Assembly: GCA_013695855.1 (NCBI GenBank)
Contig: JACCZR010000036.1
Coordinates: 1-18,172, forward strand
Direction of reading: 5' to 3'
Source of the DNA: Thermoleophilaceae bacterium
Lineage (GTDB): Bacteria; Actinomycetota; Thermoleophilia; Solirubrobacterales; Thermoleophilaceae
DNA length: 18,172 bases
A program made the position numbers and the translations under genes. Of this stretch, positions 12,877 through 18,172 are shown piece after piece. Position 1 is the first letter of the stretch. Every line of letters begins with the position of its first letter. The notes under the pieces were generated by a model. That model ran no database searches and was not told where the DNA came from. It saw only the letters and a list, made by a program, of their open reading frames with translations.

Positions 12877-13242
12877 CGTCAGCAGCCTTTCGAGGCTCGC
12901 GTCGGATCGCCGAGCAAGCACTGCACGTCGCCTCCGAGGAAGCCACTACCCCAGTGCTGCTCGCGGCGCGCGGAGCGGGCGGCCAAGCGCGCGTGGCTTC
13001 GCGGGTCGCGAGCGCGGTCGAGCGGTGATGGCCCTCGCCGGGCCAGCCTGAGGGGATGAAGATGGGCGGGAGCCCACGAGCCCCTGGCGGCGTGCACTGC
13101 TCCGCGGAGGGGGCGAGGTCCGGGTCGGCTTCGCCGAGTGAGGCCGAATCTCGAACGAGCCGAGGATCCTCGATCCGGCGAGGGACCAGGAAGCCCGCAG
13201 ACGTCCGCGCCGAGCTTAGCCGCGAGACTGAGGGCAGGATGG
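12877..13242. other. about 365 bp of GC-rich sequence without a recognisable gene
   Basis: Base composition returns to the high-GC level at about 12860. Several overlapping open frames exist on both strands, but none resembles a known family and their composition (Arg, Ser, Ala, Pro) is that of non-coding high-GC DNA. Short GC-rich inverted repeats lie at about 12965-13025. The rightmost 40 bp contain the out-of-frame tail of the ThiS/MoaD-like gene. Confidence 0.45.
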
Positions 13243-13485
13243 TCACGTCGCGCCGTCGTCGACCGGCGTGTCGAGGGCGTCGAGGAACCTGATGTCCTCG
13301 CCGACGTAGATGTTCACGAAGCGTCGGAGGGCGCCGTCCTCGGCGATGCGTTTGCGCAGCCCCTCGAAGCGCTCGTAGAAACCGTCCAGAACCTCGCCGA
13401 CCGTCGTCACGTCCTCGACGAAGGCCTCGGCGTCGCCGGCCGTGATGCTGCGCAGCTGGGTCGGGATCTTGACCGTGACTGCCAT
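13243..13485 (-). CDS. ThiS/MoaD-like ubiquitin-fold sulfur carrier, C-terminus frameshifted
   Basis: These small beta-grasp proteins carry sulfur as a thiocarboxylate on a C-terminal Gly-Gly, for molybdopterin, thiamine, cysteine or other sulfur transfer. The 80 codons show VKIPTQLRSITAGDAEAFVE, then TTVGEVLDGFYERF, and LRRFVNIYVGEDIRFLDALD with TPVDDG, very like the roughly 90-aa actinobacterial group. Normally the chain goes on with D(E)VTILPAVAGG. Here the frame ends GAT-stop, while DVTILPSVS is present in the next frame (13245-13219). One lost base before that point explains this. Even then the Gly-Gly is not seen, so the product cannot work as a carrier as read. A sequencing error or a real mutation are both possible. 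The ATG is supported by TAAACT 9 nt upstream. Confidence 0.75.
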   Translation of the reverse strand: MAVTVKIPTQLRSITAGDAEAFVEDVTTVGEVLDGFYERFEGLRKRIAEDGALRRFVNIYVGEDIRFLDALDTPVDDGAT

Positions 13486-13494
13486 GGCGCGCCC

Positions 13495-13500
13495 AGTTTA
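13495..13500 (-). promoter_or_regulatory. -10-like hexamer TAAACT for the ThiS/MoaD-like gene
   Basis: Lies 9 nt before the ATG at 13485 on the minus strand. Confidence 0.4.
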
Positions 13501-13573
13501 GACCGAGGTCACCCGCCGGCGCAGGTTGTCTTTCGGCCTAGTCCTCGGCGCGGGAAGGTGGATCTCCAGGCGG

Positions 13574-13702
13574 CTAAGGCGGCGACTGCTGAGCTCCTGC
13601 CCGTGACGCCACGAAGATGTCTCGCAGCGCCCGGCCGTTCCGGAAGTGGGCGTGGTCGGCGATGCGCTCGTAGTCGAAGTCCGGGTGGTCGGGCAGCGTG
13701 GT
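13574..13702 (-). pseudogene. C-terminal scrap resembling a UDP-N-acetyl-sugar dehydrogenase
   Basis: About 42 codons read TTLPDHPDFDYERIADHAHF and then RNGRALRDIFVASRAG. Sugar-nucleotide 6-dehydrogenases end with a similar block (TDHxxFDYxxIxxHAxLVxDTRNAxR). The DHPDFDY..I..HA spacing and the following RN fit, though the LVxDT part is lost. It lies just downstream of the methyltransferase on the same strand but without a start of its own. The assignment is tentative. Confidence 0.35.
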
Positions 13703-13719
13703 CGGCGATAGACGTAGGG

Positions 13720-14454
13720 CTAGCGCGCTGCGAAGACGCCCACCAGCGAAAGCCCGGCAGGGATCCTGCGGCCGCTGCGAAGCAATGCCGCCTCCGCCCG
13801 CAGCGGCTGCTCCAGCAACCAGTTGAGCGAGTTCGGAGTGCGCACGAGCTCGGAGGTCGGCGGTGCCTGGCTCGAGCGCAGGCGATCGCCTAGACGCCAC
13901 GCCGCCGCCACCGGAAGCAGCAGCGCGTTGAAGTGCGTGGTGCGGAGCGGGCGCCAGCCCGCCTCCACGGCGCGGCCCAGGAGCTCGGGTCGCGTGTAGC
14001 GGCGGCAGTGCCGGTTGAGCTCGTCGTGAGAGCTCCACAGCCGCGGGCAGGCGGGCACCGTGATCAATAGGACTCCCCCCGGGCGGGCCACGCGACGCAG
14101 CTCGAGCAGCGCGGTGCGGTCGTCTTCGATGTGCTCGAGCACGTCGAGGCAGGTGATCAGGTCGAAGCAGGAGTCATCGAAGGGCATCGTGTCGATACCA
14201 GCCAGAAGCACCTCACCCACGCCACGGGCACGCGCCGCCTCGGCGCCGCCCGAAGAGGGCTCGAGACCTACCACGCTTCCAAAGCTGGACAGCTCCACGA
14301 GGTTCCGGCCGCTTCCGCAGCCCGCGTCGAGGATGTGAGGCTGCCTCGGGAGCGAGAGGCTCCCCACGACGTCCAGCACGATCCGGCGGCGGCCGCGGTA
14401 CCACCAGTGGCGGTCCTCGACGGCGATCGTGTCGCGCTCGTAGCGGTCGTCCAT
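13720..14454 (-). CDS. class I SAM-dependent methyltransferase of an envelope-glycan operon
   Basis: A 244-aa protein with the N-terminal helix DRYERDTIAVEDRHWWYRGR, where the HWWYRGRR segment is typical of methyltransferases from polysaccharide and lipid-carrier clusters. Motif I is ILDAGCGSGRNLVELS, motif II VVGLEPS, then FDLITCLDVLEHIEDD (motif III/IV) and VARPGGVLLITVPACPRLWS. A C-terminal helical part, HFNALLLPVAAAWRLGDRL, and a final IPAGLSLVGVFAAR are common in this group, often with a weak membrane-associated character. The ATG overlaps the epimerase stop (TGATG), so it is translated from the same message as the epimerase and GT2 genes. The substrate is unknown; methylation of a sugar or polyprenyl-linked intermediate is inferred from context. 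Confidence 0.85.
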   Translation of the reverse strand: MDDRYERDTIAVEDRHWWYRGRRRIVLDVVGSLSLPRQPHILDAGCGSGRNLVELSSFGSVVGLEPSSGGAEAARARGVGEVLLAGIDTMPFDDSCFDLITCLDVLEHIEDDRTALLELRRVARPGGVLLITVPACPRLWSSHDELNRHCRRYTRPELLGRAVEAGWRPLRTTHFNALLLPVAAAWRLGDRLRSSQAPPTSELVRTPNSLNWLLEQPLRAEAALLRSGRRIPAGLSLVGVFAAR

Positions 14455-15320
14455 CAGAGCAGGCTCGCCAGGCCCTCGGCGAGCGGACGGGCGCGAAAGC
14501 CGAGCTCCCGCTCCGCCTCGGGCGAGACCTGCGGCTTCTCGGCCCGTAGCCTTGCGAGCTGATCCGGGTAGATCGGCAGCGGCAGCACTCGGCCGAGCAG
14601 GCCGAGCGCCGCGACTGCGGTCACCGGGACGGGCCGCTGGCGGCTCTCGGAGGAGAAGGCCCGCGCACACGCTTCCGCGAACTCGCGGGTCGTCAGGCAC
14701 TCCCCGCCGAGCGTGTAGGTCCGTCCGCTCGCCACCGGGGCGCCCACCGCACCGGCGAGGGCCGCGACGGCATCGTCGACGTGCATGGGACAGAGGCGGT
14801 CCGCGCCGTCGCCCACGACGGGAATCGCCGCGCCGCGCCGCGCACGCGAGACGATCTGGTCGATACCCTCGGCGCCGGCGCCTCCGTACACCTCCGGCAG
14901 GCGGACGATGGTGTGCTCGACCGGTGCATCTCTGACCGCGTGCTCGGCCAAGTGCTTCGACACGCTGTAAGCGCCGCCCGCCTCGGAGATCGCGCGGGTG
15001 CTCACGTGCACGAAGCGGCGCACGCCATGCCTCGCCGCGGCCTCGAGTAGTCGCTTTGTGCCAATCAAGTTCGTCTCGACGTAATCGCGTGAGCGCCGCG
15101 CGTGCGTGACCGCCGCCAGATGGAGGACGACCTCCGCGCCCTGGACGGCGGCGTCGAGCGTCGAGCCGTCGCCGAGGTTGCCCCGGACGAGCTCGTCGGC
15201 ATTCGCCACGGGTCGGCGCCGAACCAGGCAGCGCACCGGTCGGCCCTGGCCGCGGAGCTGCTCGACGACGCGCGAGCCGATGGCGCCCGAGGCGCCCGTG
15301 ACGAGGATCGGGGCGGCCAC
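14454..15320 (-). CDS. NAD(P)-dependent epimerase/dehydratase (extended SDR)
   Basis: A 288-aa extended SDR acting on nucleotide sugars or similar substrates. It has the cofactor loop ILVTGASGAIGSRVVEQL at 4-21, DxA-type strand VVLHLAAVTHARRS, the catalytic Ser region FVHVSTRAIS, and YSVSK (the YxxxK pair), followed by IVRLPEVYGGAG and a C-terminal substrate domain. The open frame extends upstream through the GT2 gene, but the GTG at 15320 is the sensible start: it lies one base after the GT2 stop (TGA-C-GTG) and puts the cofactor loop at the N-terminus. It is the middle gene of a tight three-gene minus-strand operon. The exact reaction (4-epimerase, reductase or dehydratase) cannot be told. 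Confidence 0.85.
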   Translation of the reverse strand: MAAPILVTGASGAIGSRVVEQLRGQGRPVRCLVRRRPVANADELVRGNLGDGSTLDAAVQGAEVVLHLAAVTHARRSRDYVETNLIGTKRLLEAAARHGVRRFVHVSTRAISEAGGAYSVSKHLAEHAVRDAPVEHTIVRLPEVYGGAGAEGIDQIVSRARRGAAIPVVGDGADRLCPMHVDDAVAALAGAVGAPVASGRTYTLGGECLTTREFAEACARAFSSESRQRPVPVTAVAALGLLGRVLPLPIYPDQLARLRAEKPQVSPEAERELGFRARPLAEGLASLL

Positions 15321-15321
15321 G

Positions 15322-16032
15322 TCAGCTCCGACGGCGGAACCGCTGCCGGGCCATGTTCCTGAGGAACTCGAGAATCGCCGCGGGGCGGACGAAGGAGGCC
15401 CGCTCGTCGTTGGGGTGAAAGACGACCGGGAGCTCGGCGACCGCGAGCCCCCGACGCCGCGCGGAAAGGAGAATCTCGGCGTCGATGAACCAGTCGTCAC
15501 TCTCCAGGTCCAGTGCCTCGTACGCGGCTCGGGTCAGCCCCTTCGGCTTGCCGTTCACGTCCCAGATGCCGCGCGTGCGAAAGAGCAGGATGAAGGTTAG
15601 GTTGTAGACCACGGATATCGCGCGCCGGTACGGCCCGTCGAAGCGGGCGATCCGCCGGCCCTTCATGACGTCGACGCCCGTCTCTCTCATCCGCCGGTAC
15701 ATCTTCAGGACGTCCTCGACGGGATTCTGAGCATCGCCGTCCATCACGACCATGTAGTCACCCCTGGCGGCCGCGAGGCCACTGCGCATGTCCCACCCCA
15801 TCGCGCCCTGCTTTTCGCCCAGCACGGTGCGAACCGTGTCGCGGTGAATCGCGAACTCCTCGATGACCTGGCCCGTGGGGTCTGGGCGGTCCGGCCACTG
15901 ATTGGCGACGAGCACCAGCTCGTATGCGATGTCCGCGGCCTCCAGCTGCTCGTAGAGGGGACCGATAACACGATGGACGGCCTCTCCCGCCTGGTAGCAG
16001 AGCACGATCACCGACAGCTCAGTTCCAGACAC
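15322..16032 (-). CDS. GT2-family glycosyltransferase (polyprenyl-phosphate sugar synthase type)
   Basis: A 236-aa GT-A fold transferase. Visible are the first strand LSVIVLCYQAGEAVHRVIGP, LVLVANQWPD, GAMGWDMRSGLAAARGDYMV, the DxD-containing MDGDAQNPVEDVLKMYRRM (metal and sugar-nucleotide site), and DVNGKPKGLTRAAYEAL with DDWFIDAEILL, the acceptor-side acid region. There is no C-terminal membrane domain, so it probably works at the inner face of the membrane on a lipid carrier. It is the first gene of the operon. The GTG start has TAGACT 7 nt upstream (16040-16045) and no ribosome-binding site, again a leaderless layout. It is separate from the broken GT2 start at 11904. Confidence 0.87.
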   Translation of the reverse strand: MSGTELSVIVLCYQAGEAVHRVIGPLYEQLEAADIAYELVLVANQWPDRPDPTGQVIEEFAIHRDTVRTVLGEKQGAMGWDMRSGLAAARGDYMVVMDGDAQNPVEDVLKMYRRMRETGVDVMKGRRIARFDGPYRRAISVVYNLTFILLFRTRGIWDVNGKPKGLTRAAYEALDLESDDWFIDAEILLSARRRGLAVAELPVVFHPNDERASFVRPAAILEFLRNMARQRFRRRS

Positions 16033-16039
16033 CGCGGCG

Positions 16040-16045
16040 AGTCTA
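16040..16045 (-). promoter_or_regulatory. -10-like hexamer TAGACT for the GT2/epimerase/methyltransferase operon
   Basis: Seven nt before the GTG at 16032 on the minus strand. No strong -35 is seen. Confidence 0.45.
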
Positions 16046-16070
16046 GTCCCGCCCTGTTCTCTCCCCGCCT

Positions 16071-16211
16071 GTGTCTCGGCATCGGGTGCTGCTCGTCGGA
16101 CTGGTCATCGTGGCTTTCGTCGTGCGGTTGGGATTCTTCCTCGACGACCCGATCCCATCGAGAGCGCGGGTCTCGTGGCGGACCCCGCGCCGACCTCACC
16201 CGCCGGTTTGA
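16071..16211 (+). pseudogene. N-terminal remnant of a GT-C-like membrane glycosyltransferase
   Basis: From the GTG the frame reads VSRHRVLLVGLVIVAFVVRL and then GFFLDDPIPSRA. This is the first signal-anchor helix and start of the first outer loop of GT39/ArnT-like proteins. It then changes to a basic, non-membrane stretch and stops after 46 codons. The break is at about 16160. It diverges from the GT2 operon, as expected if a complete glycosyltransferase gene once stood here. Confidence 0.5.
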
Positions 16212-16339
16212 GTCCACACCTGACGCGACGACGGGCGCTTCGGGCCGCTACTGCGGATTCACCGCTGGCGGCAGTCCCTATGCCGGCTTGCGCCGGAGAG
16301 CACTCTTGGCGGAGCGGGCCGAATCCCCGTTCTGGCGCT

Positions 16340-16480
16340 GAGCTCGGCTGCTCGCTCAACCAGCTGGACGAGGCCAACCGCAGGGCGGTCGCGCTCGCCG
16401 AGGAGACCCGCGAGGCGGAGGAGGTTGAAGGGACGCCGATCGTGATCAACGGCGTCGTCGGGCCGCGCGGCGACGGCTAC
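16340..16480 (+). pseudogene. internal fragment of a homocysteine S-methyltransferase family gene
   Basis: About 46 codons read LGCSLNQLDEANRRAVALAE and then TPIVINGVVGPRGDGY. This is the conserved segment of the BHMT/MmuM family, where LGY...L..LNRRAVALLEEIR is followed by the strand-loop VVISGCIGPRGDGY. The zinc-binding GCC motif that would lie later is not present, nor is the N-terminus. The usual Gly-Cys of ISGCIGPRGDGY is Gly-Val here. The fragment is in frame with the next one but belongs to a different family. Confidence 0.6.
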
Positions 16481-16621
16481 GACTCGGATGTGCTCAGGAT
16501 CTTCACCGAGGCGTGCGACCAGCTCGGAGTTCAATGGCGACAGCTGAACGCGACCAACGTGTCGGTCGCCAGACGCGAATCGGTAGCGCGGCTCGACGAG
16601 CTCGCAGGGCCGAAGACCCAG
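16481..16621 (+). pseudogene. C-terminal scrap possibly of a LAGLIDADG-type homing endonuclease-like protein
   Basis: About 47 codons read SDVLRIFTEACDQLGVQWRQ and then NVSVARRESVARLDELAGPK. From memory the pattern F...CD.LG..W......NVSVARR.SV..LD...GPK occurs at the end of actinobacterial LAGLIDADG/HTH-type proteins. I cannot check this. It joins the homocysteine methyltransferase fragment without a stop and is cut off at the edge of the direct repeat. Confidence 0.3.
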
Positions 16622-16622
16622 C

Positions 16623-17111
16623 TCAGGCGGTCTGCGGCCGGCCCTCGTAGCCGTGGTACTCGTCGTCGTCCTCGTGGACTTCGACCTCGACGTTCCAGGC
16701 CTGCTGGAAGCCGCGCAGGGCAAAGGCGATGAGGAGGACCGACACCGGGATGAGGATTACGGTGAGCAACCCGAGGATGCTCGGCTCGAGCGCGGGATTG
16801 TCGAAGCCAGGCTTGTCGCGGGCGAACCAGGGCGGCGCGGCGACGGCGGCGAAGACCGCCAGCAGGATCGCTCCGGCCGCGGCGACGGGCAGCACACCGC
16901 GGTTCCAGCGCAGCACGAAGAAGGCGATGACCAGGTAGATGATGAAGTAGAAGGCCGCCAGCGGGACCATGCCCTGGAGCTCGGTGAAGCCGCCCAGGGT
17001 GACCACGGCGAGCAGTGCCGCGCTGGTGAGAAGCAGCAGCACGACGGCCGCGCGCGTGGCCTTCGACTCAGCCTTGTCCCGGTTGGGATGCTCGAGCCTG
17101 GCCTCCGCCAT
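16623..17111 (-). CDS. four-helix membrane protein of unknown function, copy 2
   Basis: The same 162-aa protein as at 4842-5330, aligned without gaps, with 13 differences by my count (about 92 percent identity). Most changes are conservative (V/I, L/V, G/A). Residues differing outside the helices are P4A, Q101P, T105N, G111S and three near the acidic tail (HEDDDEYHG). All four helices and the APPWFARDK loop are kept, so this copy is likely functional. TACACT lies 7 nt before its ATG exactly as in copy 1. Unlike copy 1 it is not beside tRNA-Leu genes; its left side abuts scraps of unrelated genes and its right side the altered tRNA-Trp. Confidence 0.8.
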   Translation of the reverse strand: MAEARLEHPNRDKAESKATRAAVVLLLLTSAALLAVVTLGGFTELQGMVPLAAFYFIIYLVIAFFVLRWNRGVLPVAAAGAILLAVFAAVAAPPWFARDKPGFDNPALEPSILGLLTVILIPVSVLLIAFALRGFQQAWNVEVEVHEDDDEYHGYEGRPQTA

Positions 17112-17118
17112 AGGCGCG

Positions 17119-17124
17119 AGTGTA
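17119..17124 (-). promoter_or_regulatory. -10-like hexamer TACACT for membrane protein copy 2
   Basis: Same hexamer and 7-nt spacing as copy 1. Confidence 0.45.
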
Positions 17125-17170
17125 CGCCTGACGGCGGCTCGGTGCAGCGGTTCTTGGCTCCACCGAGAGG

Positions 17171-17176
17171 TACGAT
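17171..17176 (+). promoter_or_regulatory. -10 hexamer TACGAT before the altered tRNA-Trp
   Basis: Identical in sequence and distance (8 nt) to the promoter core of the intact tRNA-Trp gene, so the altered tRNA may be transcribed. Confidence 0.45.
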
Positions 17177-17184
17177 GACCCCTC

Positions 17185-17260
17185 GGGGCAGTAGCTCAGC
17201 TGGTGGTAGCGTCGGTCTCGCGACCCGAAGGTCCACGCCTTGAGATGCGGGTTTGCCACG
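17185..17260 (+). pseudogene. altered tRNA-Trp copy (anticodon loop CTCGCGA, decayed T arm)
   Basis: The first 35 nt equal the intact tRNA-Trp. The loop CTCCAAA has become CTCGCGA, which would give anticodon CGC, and the closing pair of the anticodon stem is now T-C. CCGAAGGTCC then matches again. The T arm is CACGC-CTTGAGAT-GCGGG (one mismatch, 8-nt loop, no TTCGA), and TTGCCAC (17253-17259) can pair with GGGGCAG with one mismatch and one wobble. The overall tRNA layout is therefore still traceable at 76 nt, but T-loop consensus is gone and a working tRNA is unlikely. Confidence 0.6.
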
Positions 17261-17353
17261 AGGGGCAGTCATTCGTGCCAGTCATCTCGGTAGTCGGATG
17301 GTGCTAGTCCACCGGATTTGCGGGTCTGAAGCGCTGTGTGCTTGAGTGGCTCG

Positions 17354-18154
17354 ATGGCCAGCGGGACCTCGATCACGATCTTCCTGCCCGACGGCAACCC
17401 TGATGGCGTACGCCTCGTCTTTAAGTCTCATTGGACTGGGATCGCTGTCGCTTCGCCCCGCTCGCGCTACACCGAGGCGCGAGTCGCTCGTCCGGAGCTG
17501 CGACAGCCGGGTGTCTACTTGCTAGTCGGACCCGCAGAAGACGCCAAGTACGAGGCTCGGATCTACGTGGGTGAGGGTGAGGATCCGCGGATGCGGCTCG
17601 ATGCGCATCACGGAAACAAGGACTTCTGGAATCGGTTTGTCGTGTTCACGAGCTTTGGCCAAGCTCTGAACAAGGCGACCATCCGGTACCTGGAGGCCAG
17701 ACTGCTCCAACTCGTAGCGGCCGCAGAGCGGGCCGAACTCGACAACGGCAACGCCCCCGGCTTGCCACCCCTATCTGAGCCAGAAGTCGCGGACGCGGAG
17801 TCGTTCTTGGCTGACATGCTCGTGATCTACCCCATCCTCGGTGTAAACGTATTCGAGCCCCTGGCGCAAGCGGCCAGCCCGACACGACTGCATCTGGAAG
17901 GCCCGAGCGCCTCTGGCGAAGGGGCGGAAACCGACGACGGGTTCGTCGTCTTCACGGGGACCCTGGCGAGAGCGGAAACGGTCGCGTCGATGCCGGGATG
18001 GGCGGCGAATCTGCGTGAGTCGCTTGAGGAGTCCGGAGTCCTGATTCCAGTCGAGGGGGGTGCGAGCCTGCGCCACCGCCCGGGGCCAAGGCATGAAGGC
18101 CCGTCTTGTGATCACCGAAGCGCTAGCGCGAGGGTTGGACGACCCCGCGGCTGA
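17354..18154 (+). CDS. GIY-YIG nuclease family protein with DUF4357-like C-terminus
   Basis: A 266-aa protein. The N-terminal part reads TSITIFLPDGNPDGVRLV and KSHWTGIAV. The nuclease core follows with GVYLLVG (GIY position) and ARIYVGEGEDPRMRL (YIG position, with the catalytic-type Arg), HHGNKDFWNRFVVFTS, ALNKATIRYLEARLLQL (catalytic Glu region) and ELDNGNAPGLPPLSE. LHLEGPSASGEGAETDDGFV and VFTGTLA resemble DUF4357. After about residue 235 (GVLIPVEGGA) it turns into a basic tail instead of the usual SPSxAAxxVLGRSANGR ending, so the C-terminus seems frameshifted or replaced near 18050. ATG 17354 is preferred; GTG 17336 is an alternative. The target is unknown. Confidence 0.75.
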   Translation: MASGTSITIFLPDGNPDGVRLVFKSHWTGIAVASPRSRYTEARVARPELRQPGVYLLVGPAEDAKYEARIYVGEGEDPRMRLDAHHGNKDFWNRFVVFTSFGQALNKATIRYLEARLLQLVAAAERAELDNGNAPGLPPLSEPEVADAESFLADMLVIYPILGVNVFEPLAQAASPTRLHLEGPSASGEGAETDDGFVVFTGTLARAETVASMPGWAANLRESLEESGVLIPVEGGASLRHRPGPRHEGPSCDHRSASARVGRPRG

Positions 18155-18172
18155 GATCGAGCGGTTGGGGCA
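18093..18172 (+). CDS. start of an unknown gene, cut by the right edge
   Basis: From the ATG 26 codons are open: MKARLVITEALARGLDDPAA, then EIERLG. The sequence looks like a genuine amphipathic N-terminus and overlaps the odd tail of the GIY-YIG gene in another frame. AAGG just before the ATG is too close to be a normal ribosome-binding site. The family is not recognised. Confidence 0.35.
   Translation, partial: MKARLVITEALARGLDDPAAEIERLG

Larger units (their letters stand above)
16623..17234. repeat. long direct repeat, copy 2
   Basis: Same content and orientation as 4842-5454, offset by 11781 bp in the gene and 11780 bp in the tRNA, so at least one single-base indel lies in the promoter region. 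Synonymous and promoter differences show that the copies are not an immediate duplication. Confidence 0.9.

Noticed and set aside
12877..13242. Several open frames of 60-125 codons on both strands
   Set aside because: No motif, mutually overlapping, and low-complexity Arg/Ser/Ala/Pro composition.
14455..15500. 60-residue N-terminal extension of the epimerase
   Set aside because: Ser/Pro/Arg-rich antisense-phase sequence inside the GT2 gene; the GTG at 15320 right after the GT2 stop is the better start.
1..18172. CRISPR array, rRNA, transposase with terminal repeats, or replication origin
   Set aside because: I looked for regularly spaced repeats, rRNA-like stretches, DDE-type ORFs with inverted ends and DnaA-box clusters and saw none.

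Overview
The window is GC-rich throughout except around 12180-12850. Its gene content points to an actinobacterium, most likely of the Thermoleophilia (Solirubrobacterales/Gaiellales) type: an F420-dependent NADP reductase, short-chain acyl-CoA enzymes, a DUF4267-like membrane protein, tRNA genes without an encoded CCA, and many starts that lie 6-9 nt behind a TANNNT hexamer, the usual layout of leaderless actinobacterial transcripts. The taxonomic call is inference; there is no rRNA or ribosomal-protein gene to anchor it.

Layout. (1) 1-4610: central metabolism. This holds the start of npdG, a 28-codon remnant of an SDR gene, HMG-CoA lyase, a small membrane protein, a half-length crotonase, 3-hydroxyacyl-CoA dehydrogenase, a VOC protein and an M28 peptidase carrying four membrane segments. 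HMG-CoA lyase, crotonase and the dehydrogenase suggest leucine, branched-chain or fatty acid catabolism. (2) 4700-5570: tRNA-Leu(CAA), a four-helix membrane protein, tRNA-Trp(CCA) and tRNA-Leu(TAG). (3) 5571-6549: gene scraps, a small membrane protein and a tRNA-Gly(TCC) lacking its 3' part. (4) 6550-10107: phospholipid genes, namely PAP2/Aur1-like, cdsA, pgsA and a PHP-domain protein. (5) 10118-16211: envelope glycan genes (GT-C transferase, two methyltransferases, an epimerase, a GT2 transferase, a ThiS/MoaD-like protein) separated by fragments of other genes. (6) 16340-18172: more fragments, a second copy of the membrane protein plus tRNA-Trp module, a GIY-YIG nuclease-like gene and the start of an unknown gene.

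Two features stand out. First, about 610 bp (membrane protein, divergent promoters, most of tRNA-Trp) occurs twice as direct repeats about 11.8 kb apart. The second tRNA has a changed anticodon loop and a decayed T arm. Second, nearly every gap between intact genes contains recognisable 50-150 bp pieces of unrelated genes: SDR, two GT2/GT4 starts, a GT-C start, alkyl-DHAP synthase, homocysteine methyltransferase, polysaccharide deacetylase, a sugar-nucleotide dehydrogenase and truncated tRNAs. Either this is a heavily rearranged accessory region or the contig contains chimeric joins. The sequence alone cannot decide between these.

I did not find a convincing new multi-gene defence or biosynthetic system. 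The best leads are the duplicated tRNA-Trp module with a GIY-YIG gene beside its altered copy, and the patchwork junctions.
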